From assembly GCA_016165875.1 (NCBI GenBank), contig JABBOT010000001.1:47408625-47472624 (forward strand): DNA of 64,000 bases, given 5' to 3'. This stretch comes from Acanthopleura granulata (Eukaryota > Mollusca > Polyplacophora > Chitonida > Chitonidae). Of the stretch, positions 39,110 to 52,249 are shown one piece after another (the first letter of the stretch is position 1; every line of letters starts with the position of its first letter). Under the pieces are notes generated by a model. The model did no database searches. It saw only the letters and a list, made by a program, of their open reading frames with translations, and was not told the origin of the DNA. The position numbers and the translations under genes were made by a program.

Positions 39110-41300
39110 ATCCTATAGTGGTGGCCATAAAATTAAGGAATAAAAACACATGGACGTTAGTGAAGCAGGTGTGAATCCGCCTCACGTGTGTAAGCGTATG
39201 TATACAAACTATATAACGGAACCAGCCATATTTGTGTACGTCTGAGTCCATGCAGCGTGCGTAGGTCTGTGGGAACCGGAATTTGTGAATTTGACTTTGG
39301 GTATCGCTTGACTAGTTGACAGCCTGAGCTGTGATTTGGACACTTCGCATAATACCTTACTGTGAAATGGTGTTCTGCTGACAGTAGCAACTATTTTAAC
39401 TTCCAGGCGTAGATATAGCTTTATGAATGCATATCACTCTGATGCATTTACTTTTGGGGCAAGTAAGAAGGAAGTTACAGTTTTAGGTGAAATATCAATT
39501 GCAATGCGGTATCTATATTGGCTTTTTTCAAGGCAATTTCACATCATTTCATTTCAAAGCTTTTGTATTCCAGATTAAACTCTCAAATACATGCATGGAA
39601 TCGATAAATCCGATGAGTAGGTAGTACAATTTCGGGCAAGTTTGAACATCCATCTACCAATAATTTGCTTAAAGAATATTAACGTTTTGGCCACAAATGG
39701 CTTCGTACAATAGGCTCTACAAGTTTGTTGACAAAACGCTGGTGAAGACTTCATCCGTTTACATTATCACCGGGGAACATGACTTCAGACACAAATGTTT
39801 CCAGTTTTCGATGTAAGTGCAAGACGAAAGTACACATAGGCCTACTCTGCTTCATCTTTGTGTTGATACGAATTTCCTAAACCAATGCTGTAATACCCTA
39901 GAGAAGGGCTGGTGCAAAACTCTAATGTGAAAAGTGATGTTTGTGGATTCTACGATAGCGCCGATTCACTACAGCGCCACTTGTACCTGAGTGAAGACTG
40001 GCGAGGAACGTGGGGCTTTTGCTGTAGAGACTTGTACAGTCGTTCTGTGTGGGAGTCTAACCGCACACGTTGAGAGCTTGGGAGCTGAGGGGATTATGAC
40101 AGCACGGCTCTGTCTGTCCTAGAAGAATTTATCTGAGTCACTATCTGGTATATTTAGCATGCATGTGTTCATCTCTACCGTTCCTGGTCGTGTTGATGTA
40201 TAGACTCACAATGAGACTGGTTTTAAGCATCGCTTCATCGCTGATAAGCAATTCCAGCCACCTTGGGATAAATATAGCAAGTCATTCTCAACAAGGTTCA
40301 AGCTGACCGGTAAGTCAAGTCACGCGACAATACTATATTTACAATTCCATAGTGAAAGAAATACTACATAAATGATGAGTTTCAAAAACTTTTGTCTTAA
40401 CCATCAGTATATATTGATATTCGTTACACTGCCTCTATGCCTTGAACTGAAGTTGCGCTAGGAAAGAATGTCTTGTATTTGAACACAAAGCGAAAATTTC
40501 ATTTCCTAAAGACGAAGGTGATGAGCACATATAGCATCTCACAGTAAGTAGGTTATACACATGCTGGTCTTTACAGCATGTTTACAAACATACCCTACAC
40601 GTAACCAAAATACCAAAACAGTAATGCTTGTAAACCCAGATAAGTACTTAACACCCCGTGCAAAGGGAAAACGCAAAGTTACCGTCTACAGTGACAGATG
40701 GAATCCACTCTTTGGGGTATAAACCAATGATTTTTTACTGTTCACAAAAGCCGTTTTCCAAATCCCTGTAAGAATATTATACGGAAAAGAAACTTTTATG
40801 GGACAAGCGTTGAAGGGATTTCATACCGAAACAGAGAATTTTACGAGTGTAACTCTAGATCATCTTTTGGTTGATTTTAGGAACTTCTGTTGCCAACACT
40901 ATGGTGCAACAGGACACATAATTCTTGAGTAATAAAATATGTATTTGTTAGACCTAACCCTAATACTGGAAATGTAACAATTGTATCAAAGATATATAAA
41001 CAGGCTGAGAGTGAAGAAAACAATTTCTTTCCCAGTAGAAAGCTTTGGGAAAGCTTTGATCCCTACCCTCAGTTATACTGATCTCAAACTAAAGTCGAGA
41101 GCAAGGTGCACGGGTCCTCCAAAATATCACGTTAACTCGTCACGCCTGTTTACTTTAACAACGTACCAAAATTTAGTTCTACATTTTCAAAACCGTAAAC
41201 AAGAAATTATGGTTCCGAGCACTGTAATTTTTTTACGAGGATATCAACTTAAAAAAGCGTTTGTAATGATTTCTTGAATTTATTAGGTTTATTGAAATTT
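39110..41300. other. Non-coding, inferred first intron of the LIM gene
   Basis: I saw no exon that I can support on either strand. The 98-residue plus-strand frame at 40981-41277 has no recognisable domain. Confidence 0.4.
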
Positions 41301-41307
41301 GACTTAC

Positions 41308-41470
41308 CTTGAGTAGGGGATACTTGCGCAGTCCACGAGCCTGAAGTATAGTCAAACCACAACTCTCACTGCCTCTACACACCTCCTTTGCACACGACTC
41401 TAGAGAAGCCATGGTCCAATCGATCATCAACTTTACACACGGCACTTTAGAATTTCTCAGTCAAATTGAT
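41308..41470 (-). other. Candidate 5' non-coding exon of the LIM gene
   Basis: The minus strand has a well-formed donor (CTACTCAAG then GTAAGTC) ending an exon at 41308. It could join the acceptor at 37044. An ATG at 41412 would then open an upstream frame that reaches a stop 20 nt into the next exon, before the true LIM start, so this would be untranslated leader with a small upstream frame. The link to the LIM gene rests on position, strand and the TATA box behind it. It could instead be the first exon of another transcript. Confidence 0.4.
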
Positions 41471-41494
41471 GAGATGGACATTTTGGGAATTTTC

Positions 41495-41501
41495 TTTTAT
41501 A
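41495..41501 (-). promoter_or_regulatory. Candidate TATA box of the LIM gene
   Basis: The minus strand reads GGTATAAAAG about 30 bp before the inferred exon start. Upstream on the same strand are an E-box (CACGTG, 41634-41639) and an AP-1-like TGACTCA/TGAGTCA word (41642-41648). These are plausible muscle-gene promoter elements, but they are short motifs without other support. Confidence 0.4.
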
Positions 41502-41759
41502 CCTTTGCACACAGTACCGCGTTTCTTTACAACACTAGTCTCAGATGCGCCCGTCAGCCCGTAATCAGACGTCATATGTGTTCACCATGCACCCAGGCGC
41601 CGAGGTGTAAACAAAACAAGAGTCACGTGGTTGACTCATTTTGGCACCCGACATCCGATCTCTCGTCTGATTTCTTCTCGCCCGACTTGCGGTCGGTCCG
41701 AAACGCGAGAGACGTGCGAGCTGATACTGTCTGAGTTCTAAATTTACTCCGACTCTGAT

Positions 41760-42880
41760 ACCCTCTTAGTCAGCAACCATCTTGCCTTGCTAACAGATGA
41801 TGGGTTGTTAAAGCCGATAGAGCGGCCTGTTTCTGGCTGTCATGTGGAGTACAAGAAGAGAGAGGCATCACCAATCTCACGCCTGTGGAATTTTGATTTA
41901 TAGCCGTGCAGCATCTAAACTCGGCTTTGTCTTTAAACAGTGTGGCTGTAATACACAGCTGTTATTGTACATCAGATTTTTAAGAAGACATTTGAGGACC
42001 AGACTTACGTTAATGAAAGATGACTAAGCATATCACCTTGACCACCTTTCTGTAGAAGTGTGAATGAGACCTGGCACCTGAACGTCATTCCAGTATTACG
42101 AATACGTCCACATACAGCACTAGTATGTTAAGAGTAAGAAAAGACAATCATACATTTTCAAATTTAAGAATGATACTGGAAGAATAATATATCTTCATCA
42201 AATTGCTTTTCAAACAACAGGGAAGAGAACTCAGTTGTTTCAAAGCACTGGCGATCTGCATTTTTCTGATCTCCTGGTCTCAAGACCATCATCAAATTCA
42301 AGGACAAGCTTAAATTGAAATTCTGATATTTTACGGTCTTGTCTGATGATTCATGATACGCACTGATTTTCCAAATGAATTTCCATTTAAAAAGAACCAA
42401 AGATGAGGATGATAAAAAAAGCGAGTAATGGACACAACATAGGAATAGATTGTTAATACTTAAAATCAAAACTCGATTTCATATTTGAAATATGGATACA
42501 TTCAGGAGCAATATAATAACATAAATGGTATTAATGTTTAATGATACCTGGATATGTCCCATAATTCCCATGTTTTTGGCAATTTTTAATTGTAGGAGTG
42601 CTGTTTTATGTATTAGGTATATTTGTTAATTTGTCCTCAAAAACTGAAATCAATGTTTTTGTCAGTATTTATATTGATGGCAGTTGGTTATCGGTGCTGT
42701 TCTTAGACGCCTGAAAAATCTTATTATCATGTATACTAAAGGTGTAAACAGATCAGGCTTGTACTTGTACCATGGCTACGTGTCTACCTAATATCTACGC
42801 GCGACTGGTAGCAGGGGTTGTTGAGGTGACCACTACTGCAAAATCAGTCTCAGAAAACATTAAGATCATGGTCAAAACTT
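41760..42880. other. Intergenic, no gene seen
   Basis: Only short frames with no recognisable product, upstream of the LIM gene. Confidence 0.45.
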
Positions 42881-42884
42881 GCAT

Positions 42885-43082
42885 CTTGCAAATTACAACC
42901 AGTCGGTTATTGTGAGGCCACCAGTCGGGTATGGTAGCAGGACCAGACGGTTATGGTGCTACAACCATTCGGTTATGGTGGTACGACCAGTCAGTAATGG
43001 TGGCACCACCAGTCGGTTATGGTGGTACGACCAGTCAGTTATGGTGGTACGACCAGTCGGATATGGTGGCACCACCAGCCGT
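42885..43082. repeat. Minisatellite, 21-24 bp units
   Basis: About eight imperfect units of the type CCAGTCGGTTATGGTGGTAC-GA. Two overlapping open frames in different phases (42879-43088 and 42931-43152) both run through it, which marks them as repeat artefacts. Confidence 0.85.
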
Positions 43083-43804
43083 GAATGATCGTAGGTCACG
43101 CACTCGCACGGCAAGACGTACTCATACAGTGGAATACACTAGAAAACCTTAAAAGTAGGGAAATGTCTTGTACATGGCAACTTATACAAACTAGGGAAAC
43201 GACATTTACTGTATATAGTAGGGAAATGACCTTATATACAGTAGACCGGGAAATGATCTTATATAAGGGAAATTCACTGTGTACAGGAATATATAACAGC
43301 GCATTGATATAGTGTGAAACTTTTTACAGTAGAAAATTGGTCGTGGATAATGGAGAATTTTGATGTGTAGTTAAATTCTTCTAAGAAAATCAACATGGTT
43401 AGTTTCCGAAGATTGTATGTAAGCAAACCTTTAGGATCTTGGGGAAATTTATTTCAGGAAACTCAGTACGTGTAATAACTTTAGATTAGAGACAAAGTAA
43501 AAGATAAACGAGAACACTGGCAACTGCTAAATATATATGAGACTTTAAGTCAGGGGTTTTGACTGGTATATGGCGAAGGCCGCGGTGATTTACTCCAGAC
43601 ACTTCGGGCTTTGCCTACTCACAAACAACTGGATCGGCGTATACAGTTCCAGTCACACCAGAGCTACGACTACCTATACCAAGTCTGCGATTCCTCGCGA
43701 TGTTTTGATCATGGTGAATCACAGCCAACTTTGCCAGATTGAAACCCAAGAAATTGTTTGCAGTGACACCTATAGTGACCTACCCACTCTTACAGGACTC
43801 ATAT

Positions 43805-43865
43805 TTCTCCACGGCGAGAAAACCCACGGCCATCCGCAGGTTGCTGGAGAGGAAGCCAGCCTGGA
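43805..43865 (-). mobile_element. Internal fragment of family A SINE
   Basis: Contains GAAAACCCACGGCCATCCGC then AGGTTGCTGGAGAGGAAGCC AGCCTGG, the middle of the SINE body, with neither tail nor head. It falls at the end of the 105-residue frame 43570-43887, which is therefore not a conserved gene. Confidence 0.6.
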
Positions 43866-44540
43866 CAGATCGGTTTCAAGTGTTTAAGAACACATCACCT
43901 CTGGCGTTACCTTAAAGCACTGGTTAAACATCTCTTTACTTTATAAGCACAACTGAATTGAAACATATTACAGAATATTTAACAAAAGAGTACTGCTGGG
44001 CACGACTCAATTTACGCGCGCAGAGCTCCCCATTTTAGGTTCCATTGGAATAGCTATTGTTATTCTTCAACCACACTCCCACCTCCCATTTTTATGGTAT
44101 TATTGGACCATATCCGACGTGCATCTTTGTTAATGGTATCAGTTTTTAGAAACATTACAAAAACGATAAATAAAACATTATACGCAGTCATTATGTATAA
44201 CATGATAAAAACTTGTATTATATATGGGGGCAGATGCTTGTCTGGGGTTGAGGTAGAGACAGACCTACATGTGTTAACTGTCTTTCGCTGGTCGTTTGAA
44301 GTTGTGTCTGTGCCAAGTAGTAAAATGGTCCCACGTGTACTAAAGACACAAGTCCCTCCCCTCTGTCCACTCTCCCCCAGCCACTTCAGCTAACCCCGAG
44401 TGTGGTTTCATGTACTTAGTTGTAAACTTACCTTTTACCTCTTACGCTTGCACGTCTGATCAGGGCAACCGTTTCTGCATATCCTAAGCGCAGAAACTGT
44501 TTCATTTCTTGACTTTCTAGATAGATGCCGGCCTCGTCGA

Positions 44541-44739
44541 TAGTTTTTAACCTTGTTTAACATTTATTGAACTAAGAAATACAATAATAAAATAAAACCC
44601 TTTTCACGAGAGTGTTCTTCTTAAATGGTATTATTTGAGATAGTTTTTATCCCTGTTTAACATTTATTGAACTAAAAAAAACTAATAAAATAAAACCCTT
44701 TTCGTAGCAGAGTTCTTCTTACAGAGTATTATTTGAGCT
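44541..44739. repeat. 100-bp tandem duplication
   Basis: Two copies with an exact 100-bp offset (44541 and 44641). Each carries TGTTTAACATTTATTGAACT, AATAAAATAAAACCCTTTTC and GTTCTTCTTA. Each contains AATAAA words, but no neighbouring gene needs a polyadenylation site here. Confidence 0.85.
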
Positions 44740-45774
44740 GAATTGCGAACAGTTGGTGGTTTATTTCAGAGTTACGAAAACAGCTTCACATCAGATCGGA
44801 CAGACATGTTTATAGGTATAAAAAGAGGAGCACAGAAAACGTTGGGGACGGGAAGGGATTGACTGTATCTCTGAAGTGTGTTGAAGTGCTGCCAGGTAAT
44901 CTTGCAGGGATAAGCTATGACAAATACATAAATAGTACGGAATTTTTTAGTGTTTTTATACCTATAGAAGATCATGACGTTCGTGATGGAAGAGTAGATA
45001 ACTCGGGAACAATTTTTAACTATTCCAACCTGTAACCAATATTATCTCCCTTGTATGAACAGGTTTCAACATATATGTATTTGATCTCAACCTGTACCAG
45101 TTTTCATTTGCCAAATCGAGGCTGTGCGAGGCTTGCTAAGTTTTATTCATCTTAAAGTGGGTTTTTCTTTAACTCGCGCGGTCTTCAGTGACCTGATGTG
45201 ATCAGGGAAAGCAAGCCCCTGCATGTACATATATATCCCCAAATATCTAAAAACAACGACGATAGGGAAAGACAGCCATCTGTCCAGCGGAGATCCCTAG
45301 CTGGAAGGTTGCCCGACCTTTCTCAAACTAAATAGTCGCTAAATAATAGTTTTTTTAACCAAAAACAGTTGTGAAACCTAAGACAAATGGAACTAATACC
45401 GTAGCAATATTGTTGGAATACTGCAGCATAGACAGTCATAGTTGTCCACTGATCATACGATACCGGTGAAATACGGCCTGTTGTCAGTTTACAGCCTGTT
45501 GTTTAGTTAGTGTTTTATTCTAATTGTTCGTGTAAATGACAACTTGTACACGCCCTCTAGGACCATGGTTCAAGCAGAATTAGGTATAATAACTGCAATG
45601 AATTCAAATGCAATGTACTAGACGTGACTGGCCTAGATTTACTCAAAAACCTGTTTTGTCATCACATTGAACATAAGTACACAATCACATTTGAGACATT
45701 GAAACCTTTCAAACCTAAATCATGACTAAATTTGTATCGCGTCGATGGCAATATCAGTGTGCAATGGCGTAGCT

Positions 45775-46365
45775 CCTGGCGGATGCACCCTCCAGTATCC
45801 TGTGCTCATCCGTATACAAGGCGGATGAGGTATTCACCGTTCCGTGTCGTTCGTTCATCCGCCTTTAAGGTGACTGCAGGATGCACCGTCCCCTATTCTG
45901 TGTTCATCCGTTTTCAGTGCGGATGGACGATGCACCATCCCGTGTCTCCAAAACGGATGGCGTATTCGCTGTCCCATGTCCTTCACGCATCTATCTCGAA
46001 GGTCACTGGAGAATGCACCATCCCGTATTCTGTGCTCACCCCTCTCCAAGACCGATGACGTATTCACCGTCCCGTATCGTTCGCTCATCCATCTCCAGGA
46101 GGACTGGTGGAAGCACGATCTCGAGTCCTTTGTTCACCCGTCTCCAAGTTGATTGGTGGATACATAGACCCGTGTCCTCTGCTCAACCGTATTCACCGTT
46201 CGGTATCCTTTGCTCACCTATCTCCAAGGTGACTGGCGGATGCACCGTCCCTTATCCCGCGATCATCCAGGGCGGACTGAGGATGCACCATCCCGGGTCC
46301 TTTGCTCAAATATCTCCAAGACTGATGCACCGCCCGGTGTCTTTTGCCCAGTCCCCTGCAAGAAA
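45775..46365. repeat. Minisatellite of about 45-50 bp units
   Basis: More than ten imperfect units on the theme GGATGCACC(A/G)TCCCGTATTC then TGTGCTCATCCGTCTCCAAG. Long overlapping frames (45732-46058, 45881-46369 and minus-strand ones) are open in several phases and are read as repeat-borne. The first part of the region is GC-richer than its surroundings. Confidence 0.8.
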
Positions 46366-46438
46366 ATGATATATGAGCCGAGATCATCAAGAAGGGATGT
46401 CTCACGCAATAAATTTATAAGATAACTTGTTATCAGAT

Positions 46439-46686
46439 AGAGGCGTCCGAGGCTCAGTCGGTTAGCTTGCTAGCGCAGCGCAATGACCCAGAAAGCCTCC
46501 CACCAATGCGGTCGCTGTGAGTTCAAGCACAGCTCATGCTGGCTTCCTCTCCGGCCGTACGTGGGAAGGTCTGCCAGCAACCTGCGGATGGCCGTGAGTT
46601 TCCTTCCACCATAATGCTGGCCGCCGTCGTATAAGTAAAATATTCTTGAGTACGGCATAAAACACCAATCAAATAAATAAATAAAT
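46439..46686 (+). mobile_element. Full-length family A SINE
   Basis: The head is CGTCCGAGGCTCAGTCGGTT then AGCTTGCTAGCGCAGCG, with GTGAGTTCAAGCACAGC as B box. The body is complete and ends in GTACGGCATAAAACACCAAT then CAAATAAATAAATAAAT. The flanks GTTATCAGAT (46429-46438) and GTTAACAGAT (46687-46696) look like a 10-bp target-site duplication with one mismatch. Confidence 0.9.
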
Positions 46687-46699
46687 GTTAACAGATCGT

Positions 46700-49517
46700 C
46701 TGTAAGTATCCTTGATGTCTTCGTATCATATAAGCAGCAACTTTCAACCTTTTAAAGAAAATTAAAATTAAAAAAAAAGCAAAAACAAAGGGGTCGCATG
46801 TGAATAAGTTGATTGTAGGGCTCTCAGATTCGAAATTCAACCCCTCTAACTTTGGCCCACGATTGCAATAGGTAGCTTAGAAAAGTTCCTTTGTGCGAGC
46901 GGTGTAATTATTTTTTACAAAGGATTTTGTAAAGTCATTTTTACAGTTTACGGCCGAATTTATAAGTATATGCCCTCCTCGTACAAACCGTCCAAATCTT
47001 ATGGGTTTTTACATCCGTTTCACATTCGCTACTTTTTGTACTGCTATCTGCTATAGGAATTTGTATGAGTAGCTTTTAAAAGGACTTAGATGATAGTTGC
47101 CAGTCTTTGCGAGGACGGGAGTCGGCCTGGATCGGTGTCTGGGCCGGGTGTGTAGGCCGACCTGACTCTAATCTCTGTCCCATCCTGTTTCTACATCGTC
47201 TTTCACACGCCCTGACTTCTTAGGCCACTGAGTGGGACTGTGCCGTGTCTGTGAAACAGTATTGAGCAAACGTCTTCACTGTTTGCTTTTACTGTGTGTT
47301 TAGTTCCAGTGTCAATAAAACCGACTTCTTTTTGTGGACTTTTATTTGGAGCTAGTGTTCTTATATAATAAAAGAGAGATTATTTAGGGTCCAAATCGCC
47401 GGATTAGTACCTTTCCCATCGTCTGAAATAAGATATAGGTTTTGAGCTGTGTAGTTTGCCTCGGGTCAAAGAATTACCCTCAATATTTCTCAAGCCCCGC
47501 TGGTGTTAGTCACAGCTCGGAGTCCATAATCACAGTCCTTACATTCCCCTAAGACCCGCCCCTCCACCTTATATAAGGGCAAAATTATATAGCATTGAGG
47601 AAAAAAAAGTCATATCCTTGCAATATTCACTAAGTCGTTATTAACTTTAATTATGGCCCATATATAGTCATTAGGTAAACATGGTGTAGAAACCACCAAT
47701 TCTGGGCTAAAGTCAACTTTGATTTGACCTAGAAAGTGACATTTTGGCATTTTCAGAGACTGACAATGCAACTGTTTATTTGCACTGTTTTCTGTCTGCA
47801 ATTTCTTTTTCTTTGGGCATTCTAGTAAAAATATAAAAGCTCGCATTTAGAAAGAATATTATCGTTTGGCCATCGTGTGTTCTGGTTCAGAGAGGGTGCC
47901 ACTGCCTCTAGTGTATATATGGAGAAATCTTGCTGTATATATTTTTGGTAAGTTACAAGTGTAGCTTGTCAGTGTGTGGAATGCTTTTGACTATTCAATT
48001 TCAAATTTCAAATTTCAAAGCTGGAAGGCACAAAGATGACTGCTAAATAGGCCAGCATTGTTTTAGACAATAGTGGATCTATCTGCGACTCACCCAAAAC
48101 TGGTTATTCATAATTTCAATTTTCACTACTCAGTCAGATATCGAATTCTTAGACTTACTTGAGAACAAGTCTTTTCATCATTGATTTGATATTATTGATT
48201 GCTTATTCCTGTATGAAATGTTGACCAAAGTTGCTGAGAAAGATTGCAAGACCACTTTGGCAACAAAGCTAGGTTCGTGCAAAGACAGTGGCAAGGAACT
48301 TAAAGACCGACTTTTCTCTTCTTTCCCTCACTCTCCTATGTTCTACAAGTGAAAAATGTTCACCCGGAATCATCTTTATTGGGCTTATTTTGTTCTTTCT
48401 AATAACAGCAATGAGTCATGCATTTCAGGATATGGTCATAAATTGTGGTGTGAAATTTCTTGTGAATTTTGTTTTCGTGAAGGACTTTGTGTGGGTTATA
48501 ACTTCATGACATGGTTTACGAAAAACATTACAAAAATTGATTTAAGAAGTTTTGTGAAATTGGTCCCAGGGTGGTAAGTTTGAGCACGGCTTTCAAAACC
48601 TATCGGGAAGATCAGCAGACTTAATTGGTCAATGTACATTGAATATTGTTGTTCCCCTCGAGACATGGTGTTCATGCCCTTTTTGACTTGCGGCCTTAGA
48701 GACAGCGCTTAAGAATTTTTCACTTATATGACTTATATGGCCAAGTACGGGGCCCGACAAACCAGACCTAGTGGAAAAAGCCGGGTTCGATTGGCCAAAC
48801 TCCCAGGCGATGAGACACAGTTCAAGACTAAAGGCGTTACTGTGAGAAACGCACGTTGACGATGGCTTGCGGGTTCAAAATTTCATTTTGTTAGATTTCT
48901 ATACCTAACACATCCACTATATTGCCACTTTTCACGAGATTGTGATCAGAAGGATGAGTGTTGTCATGCTCACCACAGTGACCACAAATCTTGTTTTGTT
49001 ATTTCAGTTGGTTTTTCCCAAAACATGTGTGTTAGTTTTGTCAACGAATGTATATTGTTTTCTCTTCTTTTCAGCTCAACTATATTATGACCTGATTGTC
49101 CACCACGAAAGAAGTTCACAAACTGAGAAGTACACCTTGAGAAAACGCAACACAAAATAGACCAGTGATGGTTACAAGTATGTGCAACAGTGTGTGACAG
49201 TGTGGCAGGGGTCAACACTGTAGCAGTCACCACGTTATATCCTCGCAGCTTTGGCGCAGGTCATTTCGCCCTTCGTAGTTTTGTTTTCAACACCCTCGGA
49301 CTTTTTCCAGTAATAAAACCAGCATTGGACGTGGATCCCAAATGTGCAGTGGTCCGTAATATTTGGCTGTTGTTAATTCAATACTGTTCTTCCGAAAAAC
49401 AAAAAGGTCGATTAACAAGTGCGCAAAGTAACTCGGAATAAATTCATGTTCATGATCTCCATATTTCGACTTTAGTTAAGTTATCCTCGAAAGAAATGTG
49501 CCAAGTGTGACAAGTGA

Positions 49518-49594
<77 letters not shown>

Positions 49595-52240
49595 TGGAGG
49601 CCTACTTATATGTAGACTGTATATCTATGTCTCTATATATCTATGCTGAGCACTTTGTTAAATCTGCTTGTTACCGTAGTTACCGTCAAGCTGTTTGATT
49701 GATTACCGTAATTTCAAGGCTATATTTCTTATGGACGGACATGCACCACAACATTTTGAGTAATTCTAGACCAGTGACGTCCAAGAACTGTAATTAACAT
49801 CAATATTGTACCTCCTGATGCCAAGTTTGGTGCAGGGGGTGTCAATGTTGTTACTTATTCAACACACATAAACATTCAGAATAAAACCCATACCAGGTAA
49901 AGTAACAAGGAGCTGGATGACACTCTCGTCGCTGCCTTCGTTTACTCGCTATGCTCTAGTCTTTTATATATTATTTAAACACAAAACGCAGTGGAGTTAT
50001 GCAGTACACGCGTGAAATATACCGGTATCGCCGAGCCGGTAAATAGACCTAAAAATGTAGGAGTCATATATTCTAGAATACATATAATTAGAAGATTATC
50101 GCATGAAATGTTCTGATGTAATGGTCTATACAAAATAATAAAATCCTTTTTGAATCAAAGCACTTTCATACCTTGAAAGAATAGGAAAGAATATTTGCGG
50201 TAAAACTAGCTGCTGTGGCTTATGATATGGATCATCAAGCTACACGAAGAAAGTAATTGTGACGAATTCGTCTGTAATGCACGCGAAAAGATTCGCACCA
50301 TCTCATGGCATAGGAACTTTCTGCATACTAATCTTCTGTTTCAAGGGCTTTACAGCTATGACTAGTGTTGTATTTGTCATGCATGCTTTCATGCCAGATT
50401 AGATCGACGCGAAATCCGCGCCGTACAGAAGCAGTGCGAAAACTCGACGGGAACAGATTGTTAAGCCCTTGTAGAAAACATTTCAGCAATTTCCAGATAA
50501 AATTTCAGATACTATTGACTGCTAACATGAAAAGAGTAGCGATAAAAACAAAATCGCGCAAGTATAATTATCAACAAATTCAAGAGAAAGGCTTGAAATA
50601 GTATGTTATCGCTGCATACAAGTCAGGATGTGATTGAACAGATTGTTTCGTCACTTTTTCTTCTGCTAAATCTTCGGACTGGGCACTCTGGTGTGTAATA
50701 ACTTTTGGAATAGTGAGGAAACATCAGTCCTTTTTGATTGATGGCGTTGTTATGACATTCAGTAATGTAACAGTTGTGCATCATCTTCACCAACGAAGCA
50801 TTTATGTATCCCCATAAAAAAAAAGAGAAAAAAAAAATAGCCGGACACGACGACACGTCAAGTTACCTATATAGCAAGATGATATCTCTGAGAGTGTTAT
50901 TAGTGGTGATGAACCATACATCATATGAAGTTAACTATAATCCTTTTAATTACTTAAAGATATGTTTCGTTTACAGTGTGTGAATTGTAGAGAGGAACGA
51001 GATACATTTACACGTGTGTGTGTCACAGTTTTTTTTCCCCTAAATTTATGTAACGTTCATATGTACATATGTTTCACTGGAGCCAATACAAACGATAAAA
51101 ACGCCTGGACGGACTGGATGGTGTAATCTTCGCATATTTTTGCTAATAACAGCTTCATGAACTATTTTCCTCATTTCTACGCCCATTTCTAAGACTGAAT
51201 AAATTTGCTAAAATGTAGCTGAAATATTTAATAGGAAATTACTGAAACCATAAGGTTTGAGAGTTTATACCTTTCACCGAGTGACATGACTTGGGTGTCA
51301 TCTAATGATTGCTTAAATACTTCATTTACGCACTCGACGGTCAATAGTTCATGCATGTGAGGGGCGAAACCGAGGATATAATTAAAGCCGTTCTATTACG
51401 TTCCAGTTCTTATGGAATTTCAAGACTGGAAAATACAGCCTCATGAAAAATTGTTTGCCAAGGCTGCTTTAATTCTTTCTAGTCAGACGAAACTGGCCTT
51501 TTTCTTTATTAACAGTACAGATGACTTGAGTGTTTATTTAGAGATTATAAACATGGATATGAAGAGATCCGTTACGTGTTCCTTCCGATGTAACTTGGAT
51601 TAGTAGGGGTGTAATTAAATCTCAGTATCATCCACTCCCATGTTGGTACAGATTAACTTGATGTAAAGGAAACTGGTTGTCCTTTGTTTGATTTTCTTTA
51701 CGCGTTGTCTAAAATTGAGGTTTTCAAGGGCGCGAACTTATCTGACCTGCCTCTTTCCAATTCCAACGACACCTGTTCTCAGCGCTTTCAGTCATAAGGG
51801 AGAAGTTGAACGCTTGTTTCTACTTTATCAGGACACACAGCAGACATAAATTGCTTGGGTTAAAATGTTCTATATATACGCAGACCTATTCAGAAACCAT
51901 CCATATCTCCTGGTTCGTTTATTCACACCAGTTAAATATTACTGAACACACAAGCATTCTATCTCATGTGACATAGCGAATTGTTCAGATCAATCCAGCC
52001 TGGATCAAATACAGTACTTCCCTTTGTGAGAAGCTTTTAACGTACAGTTTAGGTTGACATCGACGTGTTTATACTACTTTACTTGGACTTTACCGTACTA
52101 ATAATTGCTCCTTCATGCAAGTGTTTTGTTTCGTAAAGTGTTATTTTTGTGCATGCAAAAGTGTGTTGGAACCATTCGCCTAAGAATGCAGTGTCTGGAA
52201 CAGTAATTGGCACAATGTGGTAATCAAGCCTCCAGATATC
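46700..52240. other. Intergenic, no supportable gene
   Basis: Five and a half kilobases with only short frames. A stretch at about 47100-47330 is somewhat GC-richer and ends near an AATAAA word (GTCAATAAAACC), which could be a 3' untranslated remnant, but no coding sequence precedes it. A degenerate SINE-like piece may lie near 48690-48850. Confidence 0.4.
49521..49592. repeat. (AT)n microsatellite, 72 bp
   Basis: A perfect AT tract, the longest simple repeat in the window. The frame 49498-49698 that crosses it is a simple-repeat artefact (alternating Tyr-Ile). Confidence 0.97.
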
Positions 52241-52249
52241 ATGAACCGT

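Noticed and set aside
45732..46369. Overlapping frames of 108 and 162 residues
   Set aside because: They run through an imperfect minisatellite in different phases, with minus-strand frames open as well. This is not coding evidence.
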